The notes: generated by a model not told the origin, from the sequence alone. A stretch of DNA of 64,000 nucleotides from Pithys albifrons albifrons (GCF_047495875.1 NC_092463.1:7458622-7522621), one strand, 5' to 3'; positions 1 to 15,200 are shown, counted from the stretch's first letter. Numbers and translations are program-made.

Positions 1-78
1 GAGCATTGACTTCAGAATGTTATCAGGAAAGGAGTGATGTACTTCTAAGAATGAATAATTATCTGCTATCCCTTCTAG

Positions 79-246
79 GTGAGGTTATCAGAGATTGAAC
101 AAAAGGTCCTCTCTTTACTGGAAGACTGTGGAGATAGTGCAGATTACCAACAAAAGACAGAGGCTCTTTCCATGAAGCTGAAGGAAGTGAAGCGCAATTT
201 GGAAAATGTCCAGATGATGCTTCAAGACAAGTACAGTGAGGAGCAG
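79..246 (+). CDS. SYNE1: SYNE1 exon w1 (local numbering), spectrin-repeat helix
   Basis: Acceptor TTCTAG and donor CAG|GTAAAG, phase 0 in and out, 56 codons. The peptide begins [16 protein letters not shown] and ends [11 protein letters not shown]. It is a charged amphipathic helix typical of the nesprin rod. This is the first exon in the window, and the preceding 78 bases are intron. Confidence 0.88.
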
Positions 247-3200
247 GTAAAGCTTATGAATGCTGTGCAGAGCAAGAGTGAGAGTTGTGGTGCTTTAATG
301 GCCTGTAGTTGCAGAAGAACGGTTGGAGCTCACCAAGTGAAGCCAGGAAGGGAGAGAAGTCAATCAGAAATATCAGTTGCTTTTATTCTACTTTACAGTG
401 CTTTATAATTACTTGCAGTTTGCAGCAATTTGTTGATTTTTAATGACTCTCTGAACAGCATCTTTTCTATTGGGAGTGCTCAGTGACAGAGGTCAACATT
501 TTGCAAGGAATACAGGAAAAGGACTGGGGCTTTGGTTTGGTTTGGTTGAAGTGCTTTTAAAATTTCATGATGTTTGTCTGGACAATATCACAGGTTTTTC
601 AGTAACTTTCTCTTTGAAGAGTGCTTAAAAGGCAAGGACAGTGACTTTGTCAGCTCTCCTGCACTACAGCTGCACAGTCTTTGCTGAGTTTCCCAGTGGA
701 TGAGACAGGAACTCCTGGTTTCAGAGCTTGTTCCCTCTCTGTTGTGCAGGGAATCAGAGGAACCCACCTGATGTGTTTGTGTAAGAGCAGCCACAGTCTC
801 TCTAGTGCTGGAGGAGCACAGTATAAAAGGAAGCTTGCATGGCCCAGGAGAGAATTAGTGTTGGTAAAGGCTCCTGTTGAAATACCTCTGTGTGCAAAGA
901 GAGATAGAAAATCCATGTGCATGACCGAGATTTTAAGTAAAAATTGCACATCTCCCTATAATTTGGTCAAACAGTAAGAGTGGAGGGTTGGTATCACCTA
1001 ATCTGCTAACATGCACAGCAAAGCAACTGTAAGTGTTGGGGGAGAAATGTGAGTACCCTGGCAGCAGGTTAGGGTGGATTAAACTTTCAGTAAATGCAAC
1101 TGGACAAAAATATTTGCACAAGTAGCAATTGTTTTTCACGTGCTGCTGATTCTGTGTATGAAAAGTCCAAGACAGGTCTGCTTTTGCCCTTTCCCCAAAC
1201 TGCACCTGGGGGGGTTCTGCTCTCTTGTCAAGTCTGGAAGCTTTCCCCAATAGGCCTCTCTTTACAGGGTGACAACAGGGAGAGGACTGACCCAGAGCCC
1301 CTGGAGATCCTGCACTCTGATGGCGTCAGTGTGCCCCAACCTGCCCTTGCCAAACAGCCACTCAGTTGGCACAATGGTCTCCAGCACCCACAGGTAGTTC
1401 TCCTCCCATCCAGGAGCCAGGCTGCTCCCCATCCCCTCTGGGTGGGGCAGACAATGCATTTATGGCTGCTGCAGAAGTTTGTCAGGATGGAGAAAGGTCT
1501 CACTTGTAATATCCCCTGTCCAAAGTTTGGTAATATCGAAAACCTGGATGGTACCCTGACTCTTGCCTTGTTTCATCATGATTCAGATGGCATCACGCAT
1601 CCCTCCCATCTCCTATCCTTGAAGCCTGTGTTGTGAAATCTGAATCCACACGTTGACATTACTTTTGAAGATGAATTTGAAGCCAAAGCTTTGTGTGTAT
1701 TTTCCCATGGGCCAACTCACAATGACTTCAAGGCGGTTCTTAGTACAATAAAAAAACCCAGAGATGTTCTGTGCTCTGCAAACTTACTTCTGTTTTACTA
1801 CCCGAAAATTAGCTTTTGCCATTTTGATGCTATTAGAAAAGAGGTGGAGAAAATGATCCAGCTTGAGCTGCTGGAATTGCTCACTTGTCACTCGACGCTC
1901 TCCTTTTGACCAGTGGAACTCAGCCTCATATTTGAATAAATTCCCATTTTCCCTTACCTGCCTCTCTCTGTGTAAGGATTGCAGTCAATGGCCTTTACAT
2001 TTCCATATCTGCATAAGTTGTTTCTGATTGATAGGGTTTGCTTTTAAAACTTCAGCTCAGGCAGAAATACATTCCATAAAAATACATGTTTGCAGAAAAC
2101 TGTTTGTTTTGTAGTCATGTTTATACAAAACGTACATTTTATTCTGACAGATGTATTCTTATTTTCATTGCTAAATTATTTCACTTAGAATGTGATTGGA
2201 AAAGCACAATCATCATTTCAGATTATTACAGCTCACAGAAGTGTTCATGCTATTCTCTGTGCACAGGATCTGAAACTCAAAGCAGCTGAGCAGAAAAGCC
2301 TCATTGACTTCATTGAGTCGTGTGTGGAAAAAATGCAGCCACAGCTTGAGGACAGCATGACTCAGAGATCAGAATCAAGGTACAAAATAACAAAACCAGA
2401 GTCAGTGATGGAAAACTGCCTAAACCTGATGAAGCTTTGCAGTGGCACCATTGGTTCTGTGTGCCTTTAGAAGAAAAATGGCAGAAACTGGGAATTTCTG
2501 CAATCAACAGTCTAAAGAAATGGAGGCTCCTTGATACTGGGCTGTCTCCAGTGTTCAGAGTCAGTCTTGCTGTCATACAGGACTGATGCCTGCCATAAAC
2601 TAACACAGGCCCATCTGGAGGCAGGTTGGGTGCCCCCGTTCACAGCCATTGCTGCACAAATGCACAGACACACCAACCCATATCCAAAGGCAGCAGCCCT
2701 GAGAAAGGGACATTGGGATAATGCACCTTCCAGTGTTTTACTTACTCTGCTTCAGTATTTGCCATTTTCACAATGTTTTCTCAATACAGCAGTGGAGAAT
2801 CTGATTCAAAGAGCAAGCAGGCTGATCCCACCTTGGCTCCAAAGGATCAAATGGGTAATAAATGGCAATATTTACAACAAGAGCTGTCATCAAAGATGAA
2901 GTCTCCTCTCTGTCAGCTTGTGGAACCTCAGGTTTGTTTAAGTTCAGTAAAACACTCTTTCTGTGGGCAGTTGGTTGTGGTAAACATAACAACTAGTGTA
3001 TCTTCCTCTGTCATTGTAGCATCTGAAATCTGTGCAAGCATTCTCCAGAGGAGACTGTTACTGCATAGTGTTTACCTGATTGTCTTTTAATTTTACTTTG
3101 AGGTAAATCATGTCTCTGAAGTAGAGACTACCAAGCACAGCATGGCAGCACCTGGTAAGCCTTTGTAGTTCACATTCAGACTAGACATTATCTGCTTCAT

Positions 3201-6200
3201 TCTTTCAAGAGAAATAAGAGAATTAGCCTGGAAGCTCCCAGCTGATTTTCCTGGATGTGGGCAAAGTCTCAGTTCCTGCAAGGGAGGGCATTTTGGTCAG
3301 AGCAAATCTCAGGCTAAAATTTTGTTCTGCCGTTCACCATTGTGTTCTCTCATCACATATCAAAAGCAGAGTTTGGACTGCAGCAAGAGCACATTGTGTT
3401 TGTGTTCTGACCAGACTGCAGTATTTTGTTGCTTGGACAAAACTGTAATTCCTGTTCTTAACAGTTTTGTTCACATTAAATTAGAGTAATTAGATTTCTT
3501 GTTCTCTGAAATTGCTGCAATACATGGAAGAATATCAGGTGTGTAAAAGGATGAATGTCAGCTCTTTTTCAGGCAAGACTTAACCCTGCAGTGGGCAGGA
3601 GGGTTGCCTTAACACAAACTACAGCTGTAGCCCTTAAAGCTGAGAATCAAAGGCTCCTTTTTCAATCAATCTGCCATCAGGGCATAGCCTGCCCAATTTT
3701 TGCCAGTAAAAAGGGAACCCTGCTATCCAGGTGCTTTATAATAATGCCTTGAAACTTTCATTTTAAAGCTTTTTCAGAGGAGTGTTATTTTGTTCCCTGT
3801 AGCCCTGTCTTCATTTGAGCTGTTCACCTAATTGCAATGTTCTTTTTCCAAATGTTAGATTACAACAAAGATGAACATGCTGCCCCGAGGCACATTCACA
3901 GGTGCAGGAACCCCAACTGTGGAAGAGCTGAAAACTTACACTGTCCAGCTGGGAGACCTGAGCCAGGAAGCAAATGTGGTGCATGCACAGGTAAAAATGG
4001 CATGTCCTAGCATTGCAAAAATTACCAGGAATTCTAGAAACAAGACACTGCTTGGACACTGGGAAACAGTCAATACTCATGTTATTGCAAATGGCCTTCA
4101 CTGTAGTGAGCTTTTGCATCAGGTATGGACTATAACTTAAGAATCAGTTTAGGATTTTGAGAGGAGACATTTCAAGTTTCAGCTTGATACTTCTGCTACC
4201 TGAATCCAAAGATTGCTAGTGTGGATAAAAGTCCTCAAACTGTATAAAGCAAGGAAAATTGTTTCAGTAAATCTGCAGGATTGGAGCTGACAAATTTGTT
4301 GTGCCCATTCTTCAGAGACCTGTAGGACCATAACCATTCTCCTATAAATAAAGGGTTATTGTCTCAGCTTTGGCCCTGACAGCTCTGTTTCATGCATATA
4401 GTTGTCTCATGAGTCTGTCTCTCAGTATTTAATTAATTCCATTTTATTATTAGCTGACCAAACCTCTAACTTTATACGAGTGAATAAATCTTAGCCATTC
4501 CTTGGGTGAATATACTGAAAACTTCTGGCTTGCATTTACCCAGGATAATGTGGCAGAGGAAGTCTCTTCCAATTTGGACAGAAAATTGTTTGAGTTGCTT
4601 CTGGCAATCAGCCGATGTTTGAATAACATGGAGGAGATGTTAAACACCTCAGTCCTCTCCACCGAAGAGGCAGCCGTGCAGCAGGCTCTTTATGAGGTAA
4701 CTGTCCTAAGTCATTCAGGGAAGGAGAAATCCCAGTGGATTTCTGTTACAACAGAATATATATGGCCTGATATTTCCCTTCTGCTTTGCTGAAATTCTTC
4801 AGGAATAACAGCACCAAAGTATTTGGTATTGCACAGATTTGGGCCTGTTGCTTTTAACAATTTCCAGCTCGAGTCCTTATGCCTTTCACAGGTGAGAGTC
4901 CTTGGGCAGACCATTCTCACTCCTGTTATTTTTCTTTCAACCCTTTAGACCCTGTCTGTGGAGCTGCAAAAACTTCACGCTGATCTGAGTGACAAAAAGG
5001 ACGATCTCCTGAAGTCCATTAGCTGTGCTGGTGGGAGCACAGACGTGTTCTGCGAGTGCTTTAACAACTTGCAGGCACGGCTGGAACAAACTCAAGCTGC
5101 CACTGCTTCAAGGAGCAACTCAATGAAAGCCGGGCTGGATCATAATAGCAATTATCTGGTACTCCACTGCCAAATGCACATCTTGTTTCACAGCATCTGT
5201 TAGACTTGTCAGTGTTAATGCATTTGGGTTACAGATGAGCAACCTCTAATGGGCTTCTTTTTGCTACTAGACAAACTTGTCTAGGCCTCTCAAGAAGCAA
5301 ATTAATTTTGCTGGTTCCAGTGCTGCTGCAGTGCTGACTGCTGGAGAGGCCTGGCTCACAGCAGAAAGTTTGCATGCAGGAAGTATGGAAGGAACCTGAG
5401 ATCCCAAGCAGGCTGAGCTCCAGGCTAAAGCAAAGTTCTGTGTATAGGGATTGGGCCAAGGAGGGTTTCATAGATTCTGCTGCTGTGTCCTGGGAGAGAC
5501 AGGCTTCCTCACTTTTGGTGCCATGCCTAACACTGGGATACTTTTAGCAATGTATTGGAGGTTGGTTTGACCCTGCTGTATTTACTGTTCCATTAGATTT
5601 TGTAGCACAGTAGCAGAAGCCACAGTTTTGCAAATTTGCCTTTTTTTTTGTTTTTTGTCAGAAAAGCAGATAATGAGAAGCTTTTCTTTAGATTCTTGTA
5701 GTTTGCGACATCCCATAACTATTGCTGGAAAGTACTCAGATCAGGTATTTAGTCTGAAGTAAGGAGGAGCCTGGATTTTGAAATACAGTTTGCAATGTCT
5801 AGCAAAACTCCAGTGTGCTCATCATTGCAAGATGGCCTGGCTCTTTACTGCTGAATAATAAAGCAGTTCCTTTGAAGAACACTGGGATGTTCTCTCCAAA
5901 CAGCAGCAGAACTAGTCTTGCAATGTTTATTTATGCAGAATGCATGGAGCTCCATCAGTCACCAATAATGGCTCATTTTCTTATTTTCACAAGAGAAGAA
6001 TTCGATAAATCTCACAGATTTTTACAGTCATAGAGGATCACTGTGACAGAGTAATCTGCTTCTTTACACTACACAGACTCCAGAATTTCCCTCTCCAAAT
6101 TACTGCTTTAAGCCCATAATGCACATGCTTTATTCTGTGGGTCTTTTAGAGAAGAAAAATGTGCTTTTGCCATAAGGGGTAACTATTTTGTTTGCTGCGT

Positions 6201-9200
6201 GATTTTGTCTGGTCATTACTCTATTCCTGGTATGTGATATATTTCTATGTTTGTTTCTTTTGCAGAATCAAGCCAGGCTGCTCTATGATCAGTTTACTGA
6301 GAGAAAAGCTGCTCTACAACAAGGCTTGAATGAACTACATGGGCACAATGTTTCTGAACAGCTTCAGGTAATTTTAATCAAAGGAAAGGAGAGTTTGTAC
6401 AGCCTTAGCTATTATTTCCAGTTTTCTGCAATCTATGAAGTTCTGTATTTTCTAAAGAGTGATTCTCACTTAGGTTTTAAAATGGGGAAAGGAGAGAGTT
6501 CAGTATTTGCCACATTTGTCACCCACTATACCCCAACCTGTAGTCAGACGTAATTTCAGCTCCTATAGTGGTTGGAGTGGAGGAACCAGTCTCTCCACAA
6601 TCTCTCAGGGCAAATACATCCCATACTATGACAGGGAAGAGAAAGAGCTACACAGAATGCAGCACTTCACATGTTTTGCCTTTTTATATGTAAAACTAGC
6701 TTTTTTGTGGCAAAGGACTCCAATGTTTTTACCTACTCATGCAGCGTTTATAAGCATTTTATCGTATGGAATTTGACCAGTTAATCTATTTTCTTTGACC
6801 TTTATAGGGATTAGCAGAGAATTAAAAATTAACAAACTGCATATCCTTCCTAGGATGGTCATTGGCCATCTACCTACTTGTTGCTGGAGCAAAGAGGATG
6901 TCTGGAAACATTTTATTACAGCCTCATAACCTTGTTTACAGGCATAATTGGTTGCCAGACTGAGAACTGTGTTCCCAGCTGAATCCCCTAGCAGGGATTG
7001 CTGCCTTGGGTATATTCTGTCAGGTTAGCCACTCTTGGAGGAGGAATGCCTGAAGTACATAGCTTTCCTTCCTTCAGAGAGGACTTGTCTCAATTCATCC
7101 TAACTCCCTGAAGGGAAGTTCTGGCCAGGTGGGGGTTGGTCTCTTCTCCCAAGCACTCAGCAATAGGACAAGGGGCCACGGGCTCAAGCTCTACCAGGGG
7201 AAATTGAAGTTGGAGATCAGAAAAAACTTCTTTCCAGAGAGAGTAATCGGGCATTGGAATGAGCTGCCCAGAGAGGGGGTGGATTCCCCATCCCTGGAGG
7301 TTTTTCAGCTGAGATTGGCCGTGGCACTGAGTGCCATGATCTGGTAAAGGGACTGGAGTTGGACCAAGGGTTGGACTTGATGATCTTGGAGGTCTTTTCC
7401 AACCCAATTTATTCTATGATTCTATCCCTGAGTATTTCTGATTCACAAAAAAATTGGTTTTTAGTAAGTCCATGATTCCTTTTAAAGGCTGCTTTTGAAC
7501 TAGTAAACTGAAATGCATGTTGAATGTTGTACTGAGACTACACTATGTTATGAACAGTATTGTCCATTTAGTTTATAAGATCACTGGATCTTCTGAAGTG
7601 CTGCCACAGCAGAGATCCAGCCTACCAGTGATAATGGAAAGTCTGATGGAACAGAACTCTTCCTAATAGCTTACTTTGTCCTTCATTCAGAAAGTTGATG
7701 CCTATGCTTTGGAACTGCAAAACTTTGAAAACCAAGTAGCAAAGTTGAGAAGCCATGGAGAAAGATTTCAGCTACCTATCACCTTAATCCAGGAAGCTTA
7801 TAAATTAGAGGTAAGAACACAGTGCCAAAAGGCTGATGGTTATTTTGTATTCTGGGAATGCACGTGCAGGTTTGTGGGATTCATTTCTGTCCTTCATGAA
7901 TTGCTAAATTGTGTTTACATTGTAGGATGTTTTGGATGACATGTGGGGCATTCTGAAAGCAAAATACGTGGAGCTGAACTCTCCTTCCATCAGTGAAAGC
8001 CAGTATGAGGACTTGCTTCGTGGGTTTGCTGAGCTGGTAGCTATTGGAAGAGAGAAGATGGCACAAGATCCAAAGCACCTAACAAAAAGCAGAGCAGCTC
8101 TACAGTCTCACCTAGAAAATCACAAGGTATAAGATGCTTATCACAGCACTGCTCAGATATGCATAGCAGGAACACTGTTTTCTGTGACTAGTTTCTTTCC
8201 AGTGTTATGGAGAATAACTTGCTCATAGCATAGGGGAGGGACTAGAGTATGTGCAGAAGAAAAAGAACAGTTTTTTAGTAGACTAAAATAGGACCCACTA
8301 AAATATAAAGGAGATGTTGTTATTGCAGGTGCAGTTGTGGTGATAAATTACTACTTTTGCTTCACTCAGAACACATTGATATGTCAGGAAAACACATGTC
8401 CTTCTAAGTACTGACAGTAAATCAGTAATGAGGTTCCTGAAATTGTCTGTCAGTTGGGAAGACTTTCCTTCCAGCATTCTGTGCCGTCCTGATCTGGTGG
8501 GGGAAACTTACCCTTAGCAGCTCCTTTTCCATTGGGAGGATAGTTGAGATCAGGGGATGGTGTCCCCTGCACGCAGCTGCTGCATGTTCGGGGTGAGGTG
8601 CTGAGAAGGCCCCTGCATCCTCACTGTCCTGCACTTGGCAAGAAGCCCTGGCCAGCACTAGTCACTTGAAGATCCCTCTGTCATGTCAGTGCCTTGATGT
8701 AACTGTTCCATGTAGCTGAAACTCTCACTTAGGAGTTGCTTCAAAGTGCTGAGCATTGCAAACCACTGCTCCAAAGTCATAGGAGTCCATCACAGGTGGT
8801 TGTCACTCTCAAATTTCCCTTGGCAAAGCCAAATGTTAGGAGTTTATTTACAAAGCCAAAGAAAACAGGAGAAGCTGTTTTCCCTACCCTGGTTGGAATA
8901 CTCAGGGTGCTCGCACAGACTGTGCCTCAAGTATGGTCCTTAAGCAAAATTCTTGTACTAGTTATTAGTTCTTAGTGAAAAATGTCTTGATTGAAGAGAT
9001 CTGAAGTGATTTTAAACCCTGAAACCTCTTTTTGTGGGGAAAAGTGCTGTGTTGAGATTCAGACATTTGCCAAGAGCCATAAGTAAATCAAACTGTTTCC
9101 TTAGTTATACTAAAGGATTATTGTGCCCTGCCTGCTCCTTACTGCTTGAAATCACCTGGAATGCAGGTGAAACAAACTGGATAATGATTGTCTGGTGATG

Positions 9201-12200
9201 ATTCCCTCATGCTATACTATGTATTTATAGCTAAACTCTTTCTTCCCTCATCTTCCTCCAACATCGATGTGTTTCTTACCAACTGAAGGCATAAATGCAG
9301 ATCTCTCTCCTTAGAAATGTATAAATGAAAACAGTGTATTCAACTCATCCCTGGTTTCTGACTAAATGTGAAATGATCAGTAACTGCCCATCTTGGGGTG
9401 ATGCAGAATTTGGGTAGCAGGCTCCTGACTCCAGCTCTGCCCTGAGTGGCTTCTCAGTGAGTCTCCTCCTGCTTTGGGAGTGTGATCTCTCTTAAAGAGC
9501 AAGCTTTAACTTGGTTTTTTTCAGGACTTTTTCCGCAACCTCATGACCCGCATGGCTTACATGCAAGCGTTTTCCAAGAGAGTGAGTCCTTCTGTCCTGC
9601 AAAAGAGAGAGGAATTCTGGAGAGAGCTGGTGAATGAAGTCAAGTTGCTGGAGCAGAAGGCCTGCCAGTATGGTATCCACTTACAGAGCCTGTTAAAGGT
9701 AATAAATCAAAAAAACCCCAAGTAAAAGCTGGAGGGAAGAAGAAATATTTCATCTAAAGCAACTCTTTTCCCACCAGTGACTCTTCAGGTAGTAGCTGTC
9801 CTTTCCCATCTCCATTGGACAACAACAGTCGATTACTCTCTGTGTGTCAATAAACTGACTTTATTCTTGAAAATCTGTGAAAGTGGACATTTTAACCCAT
9901 TAGTCTCACCTGTGTGGGTGGGACTTTCTGACTTTTTGCCCTAACTTTTGAGTGACCAGACTGACAGACAAGCCCTTTAAGGCACAAAAATATTTTTTTA
10001 AAATAAAACTTAAAATTTGATCTTAAAGCACCCCTAGAGAATTAAAAAATATGTACACCACTTTAAGATAAGAATCCTAGAAAATATTAGAGGATGAATA
10101 AGTAATTCATTAGTGGTGAAATCATCTCACTGTAATATTTGCATATTATTCACTTGGTTTGGTGTTTCATTTCATTAAAGCAAGAGCTGCTGATGGTAGA
10201 ATAAACAGTAAGGCCTGAGTCTGGTGTAGCAAAAATGCAGATGGATGTGTGCTATGTTAATGATGCAGTGTATTTTCTAGGAATGGATGGTGTTTGATGA
10301 GGAATGCCTCGTTTTCAATAAGGAGTTAGAGACACTTGCCTCCACGTTGCCTTCTGTCAGTTTGGTTGAAGAAACTGAAGAAAGATTAATGGAAAGGATT
10401 GCACTTCTAGAGGTATTTTGTGTGTTTCTCTGACTGATTTTCTTTGTGGATCTGTGGAGCTGGCCAAAAGATTACTTAAAATAAGAGATGATGATGATGA
10501 TTTTTAGGACAATGTTTCCTTTGTCTCCTTGCCTGTGTGTGGATGCAAGCTGACAACTTTTAAAAGTGTCAGGAGATTAGACTACTAATTTCAGCCACGG
10601 GCTGCAAGTTCATTTAAGTAGGAATAATGACTAACTCTTTTAGAAGTTGGTCTGGAAATGCAAATATTTGGAATAAAATGATGTGCAGGCTCCATGGATC
10701 CCAAATACAGCAAGTAGCTTTGGAGTGCACACAGTGCCACTTCTCTGGAATTCAGGAATTATTTTCATGACATGATGTAAAACCTATGGAAGAGGAGAAT
10801 CAACCTTGTGCCTTCAAATACCTTGTGCCTTCAAATACCTGAAAATATCAAGTATTTAAACCCTTATTGCAACCCTGGTTGCAGTTGTATCTCTGATGGC
10901 AGAGCTACATTTTTATTTAGAACCTCAACTCCAGCTGGAAATATTTTATCCATGTTTTAAATGCATTTCAATATAAGGATATGAAAGCAGCCCTTATGGT
11001 TATTTTATAAAATTAAGAAGAAATAGTATTTAATGACCCTAGTGATGCATTTTCAGTGTGTTCTGCAGTCCTCACAGGTCTGACCTTTCTCAGTCTTCAG
11101 AGGGCCCCTCTTGTAGAAGTTTTTGAATTAATGAGTGTTTGGGTTTATATTGAGTCCAATTTGATGTTTAGATTCATAGACTATAAATGCAGAAAAGACT
11201 ATAGTGATTTAATCTGGTTGGCTACATGAAAGAGGACATTCCCAATAAATTCTCAGCTACAGTAAAGCTTTTGTGATAAATCAGTAGTAGATATTTACAG
11301 TCATAGTGGCCCTCTGGTACTTTTGATACCTGTTGCACTGAGGCAGGAGCAGTTGAGTGTGAAGATGCTTGGTTTTCCTTGGCTCTTTAAGTTCTTAACT
11401 AGCTCTTCACTTTTTATTTGTCTGTAAAGAAATCAGAAACAAAGCAGTAAAGCTTTAGAAGACGTTTTTGGACAGAGTCCCAGCACTGGACCTTCACAGT
11501 TTCAAGGACAGGGCAGAATAAAATTCCCCGGGGGTTAATTCCTGTGAGAGAAATATCCCTGCTGAAAATAGTGCACATGCCTGGAGAGAAGTGAGATACT
11601 TGCACATCACACAATTGCTACTTTCTGTTTTCTCCCTGGGACTGCTCTGCTCTTTGGGTTTTTTTTTCTTTTTTACCCTTTCCTATTTTTGACCTTTCAG
11701 TGAAGTATAGTAATGGTGAAATGCTGACTAAGCAAACCAGACCACTCCTGTCTTTTTTCCTTAATGACTTCACTGTTCCCTCTTCATTTCTCTCTGCCAC
11801 CATTATTCAATAATTATCCCAACAGTTTCCTTCAAAATACTGGGAACATTTCTTTTTAAATAGGATAGATCCTGAAGGAAGCACAATAACTTTGAGGAGA
11901 ACAGGAGTACAATAACTTTCAGATGGGAACAGCCATGTGTTTGAAGTGCAGCAAGATCTGGTAGTGTTTATCCATTGCCTGAGGTTTGCATGGGTCAGAA
12001 AAGCCCATTAAATCATAGCACAGTCATTCTGATAATGCACGAAAGTATGTTGAGATCTGCCTTCATCTATCCAGAGGAAACACAAAAACCACCCCCACTC
12101 TTATTTGGAAAATAAAATACATGACACACTGTGAGATTAAGAACTTAGAACAAATGGTATGTGTTTTCCTAGCTGTGTTTTCTGTTTTTGAAATACTATT

Positions 12201-15200
12201 TTTCTGCAAACTTCCCATATTCTGACAGCAAATCAAAATCGGTGTTGATGAAAAGCATGCCAGGCTGTACCAGATGGTGAAAGAAGGGAAGAAATTGCTG
12301 ACTGCTGTGAGCTGTCCAGAAATAAGAAGCCAGATTGGGAAGCTGGAAGAGCAGTGGTTGTCTTTAACCAAAAAAGTCGGCCATGAACTACACCGGCTTC
12401 AAACGTTACTAAAGCTCGTGGTCAGGTGGGTGTAACTCAAAAAGCAATTGGATCAGAGGTGCCAGAATAGCATCTCTCAGAGATGCAGGACAACTTGGAG
12501 CATGGGAAATGTATTCTAGCCTCAGCTGGATGTGATTCTCTGTGTTTTGTTTCCTCCTTGTAGCTACAACAGAGACTCTGAGGAGTTAATGAAATGGCTG
12601 GATTCTGCTCAGCAGAGAATGAATTTTTGGAAGGAGCAGTCTCTCAATGTGTCACAAGATCTTCCCACCATCAGGGACAACATCAGCAGCTTGTTTGTAA
12701 GTAATTTCTGCCACCAGGTTTTGAGAGGGTTTTGTGTTTGCCATGATTTGCAAGCTGCCCACATAATACAGCAGTGAATGGCTGTGTGCCCCTGTGTGGG
12801 TACCCATGAGGATGGGAGGCCACCAAAGACTTTCCTTCAGATCCTGAGGCTGGCCAGAGAGCATGAATCAGAACGAAATCCTCTGTGATGAGCTCACAGC
12901 CCCATTAGGATCTCTTTCTTATGCAAGTACAGCACATTGGCATTGTTTCTGTCCTGCTCCTGGTGCCAAACACCAGATGCAGCAGTTCTGCCAAGCTGAT
13001 GGGCCACTTCACAGCTGAACCTGGAGCGTGGGCTCAGGGTGCAGCAGGGGTGAAGATGGTCAGCCAAAGTCAGGAAAAGGAAACACAGGGGACTGAATTT
13101 CATGTCTTTGCCTGGCCCCCTGTGCTGTGCTCCCCTTGGATGACCAGCCAGAAGGTTTAGCCCCAGTGTAAGGCCAGATAGAAGGAACAGTGCACAGTCG
13201 GAGAGCAGAGCAGCCTGAAGGTTAGACTGGTAGGAGCGAGCTGGACAGAGACCTGAGGACTGGAGTTCCTCCCTGGACCTCTGTGTGAATCAGGATATTC
13301 CTATCCCATGGCGCAAAAGGTGGCATTCAGCATTGTATCAAGCTGGGCAGAAATCCTTCTTCCAGAACATGTTCAGTTTAGTGTTTCTGAATTTATGAAC
13401 TTGCTTAAACCTGTTTGTTGAAGCATTTCATCCTGTGAGTGAAAATGTGGTTTGTCTTCTTCATTTAAATAGATACATAAATATTTACCATCTCTTAAAT
13501 TTCTCCTGTGCACCTCAGACATTCTCTAAGGAAGTTGATGAGAAATCTTCACTGAAGTCATCAGTGGTGAGCACTGCCAACCAGCTCTTCCACGTGAAGC
13601 AAGCTGACACTGCAGCACTTAGGTCATCTTTGGCAAAATTTGAGCAAAAATGGGGAGAACTGATTACACACCTCCCAGCCATCCAAGAAAAGCTTCACCA
13701 GGTGAGGAGAAACTGCTGCCATCTCTCAGTTCAAGCTAAATAATTATATTAAAATGTTGCTGCTGGGATTCAGTTGGCTGCTTTCCAAAGTTTTTTTTCT
13801 GAGTTAACTATCTATCTGTCTTTCAGACTAACCCCAGTATTGCACTGCAGTTTAAATATTGCAGTGTTCTTCCTGGGCTGTTTTGCATATATTTATGATC
13901 TTTACAGTTTTACATGAAAGTCTGTTGCAATTAGAAATATTTTTATTTGAGATTTATGAATTCCTGAAGCTTTCTTTAGTCATTCTCCCCCACTGGAGCA
14001 CGGGGCTCACTGTCAAGTTCATGCCCTAATAATGCGATTATAGTGCCTGAGCCTGTCTAAGAATAGAAGTGTCATTTTCCTTGGTATTTCTAACAAGCAG
14101 AGTGTAGAGGATTCTTTATATGCTTTATCCAGCTTCAGATGGAAAAACTCTCATCACGGGAAGCTATTGCTGAACTAATGACCTGGCTGGACCATGTAGA
14201 GCAGCAGCAAGAACAGGAGGAGCCAATAAATTCACAACGCAGTGCTGCTCAAGTCAAGAGCCTCCTTCAGAAATACAAGGTAAATGGGAAGCTGTAAGTC
14301 CAGGCCTTCTGCAAGGTGTTTGGCTGTTCAAAGGGTGGAAACAGCCTACAGGCATTGTCAGATCCTTCCCCTTGCTCTCAAGAGATTTGTCAGTCTCAAA
14401 GGTGTCTTAACATCTCCCTGTATAAAACCTTATACTTCCATGGCACACACAACACTGCCTGTCCTGCAGTACAGCTACTGCCTGCTGTGCTGTAATCTCC
14501 TTTTCCTCATGCTGTCCCATCTGTCCTGCTTGTTCTCTCTCTAGCATTTAGATTTAAAGTGTGATGAGCAGGAAAGCCTTAATTCCCTATGAAGATAGAC
14601 TGTGTTTGTGCTGTGTCCTAGTCTGTTTTTTTAATAAGGAGTATCTCATGGAGCTCCATCACCAGGGTCCATTTAACTAGAAAACAGAGGGGTTTGTCCT
14701 CAAAAGAAATAACCTGCTAGGAAAGAGGGACAAAATGAACTTCCCTGCAAAGAGTGAGGCTGCAGCAGATTCCTGGTGCTGTTCAGATGCCAAAGCACCA
14801 GTGGCAGAGGCTGACTGCCTCAGCCACAGGAAGGATTCACACTGTGTACCTTTATCGATGCCAGGGAGCCCAACCTCAGGGCACATTTTGGCTTCCTACA
14901 GAGCCATATTTTGCTCTGCCCTCACAGAGCTGCCAAGCTCAACTCTGGGCTCAGACAATCTGACAGTTCTTCGTCTACAGCTGCGATTGCAGGCACTGTG
15001 GTGCTACACATAAGGCAAACATCTCTTTCCAAGTACCTTGGTAGACCACATATATAACACTTTGGTCTGTATCAGTTGGATGTGGCAGTTGGGACATGTA
15101 GGTGAGGTTTTCAATCCTTTGGATATTTAGAGGTCAGTTTGTAGGTCTGTCTTCTGTACTTGTCATCAGTGTGGGGATGTGTGTGCTGAGAAGAAAGCTG

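Larger units (their letters stand above)
247..6265 (+). other. Introns between exons w1 and w7
   Basis: Noncoding gaps: 247-2266, 2380-2789, 2932-3858, 3991-4543, 4697-4948 and 5159-6265. The first holds a long open frame (1094-1636) without recognisable domains. At 5641-5657 there is a T-rich tract. No named repeat was seen. An exon-like stretch at about 3104-3155 would break the frame. Confidence 0.6.

Noticed and set aside
1094..1909. Open frames 1094-1636 and 1691-1909 that might be an old retroelement or pseudogene
   Set aside because: A few residues faintly resemble a polymerase region, but no catalytic motif or terminal repeat is visible; too weak to call.
3104..3155. Exon-like stretch ([17 protein letters not shown]) between AG and GGTAAG
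   Set aside because: 52 nt would shift the frame between w3 (phase 0 out) and w4 (phase 0 in); the acceptor is poor and there is no known counterpart.
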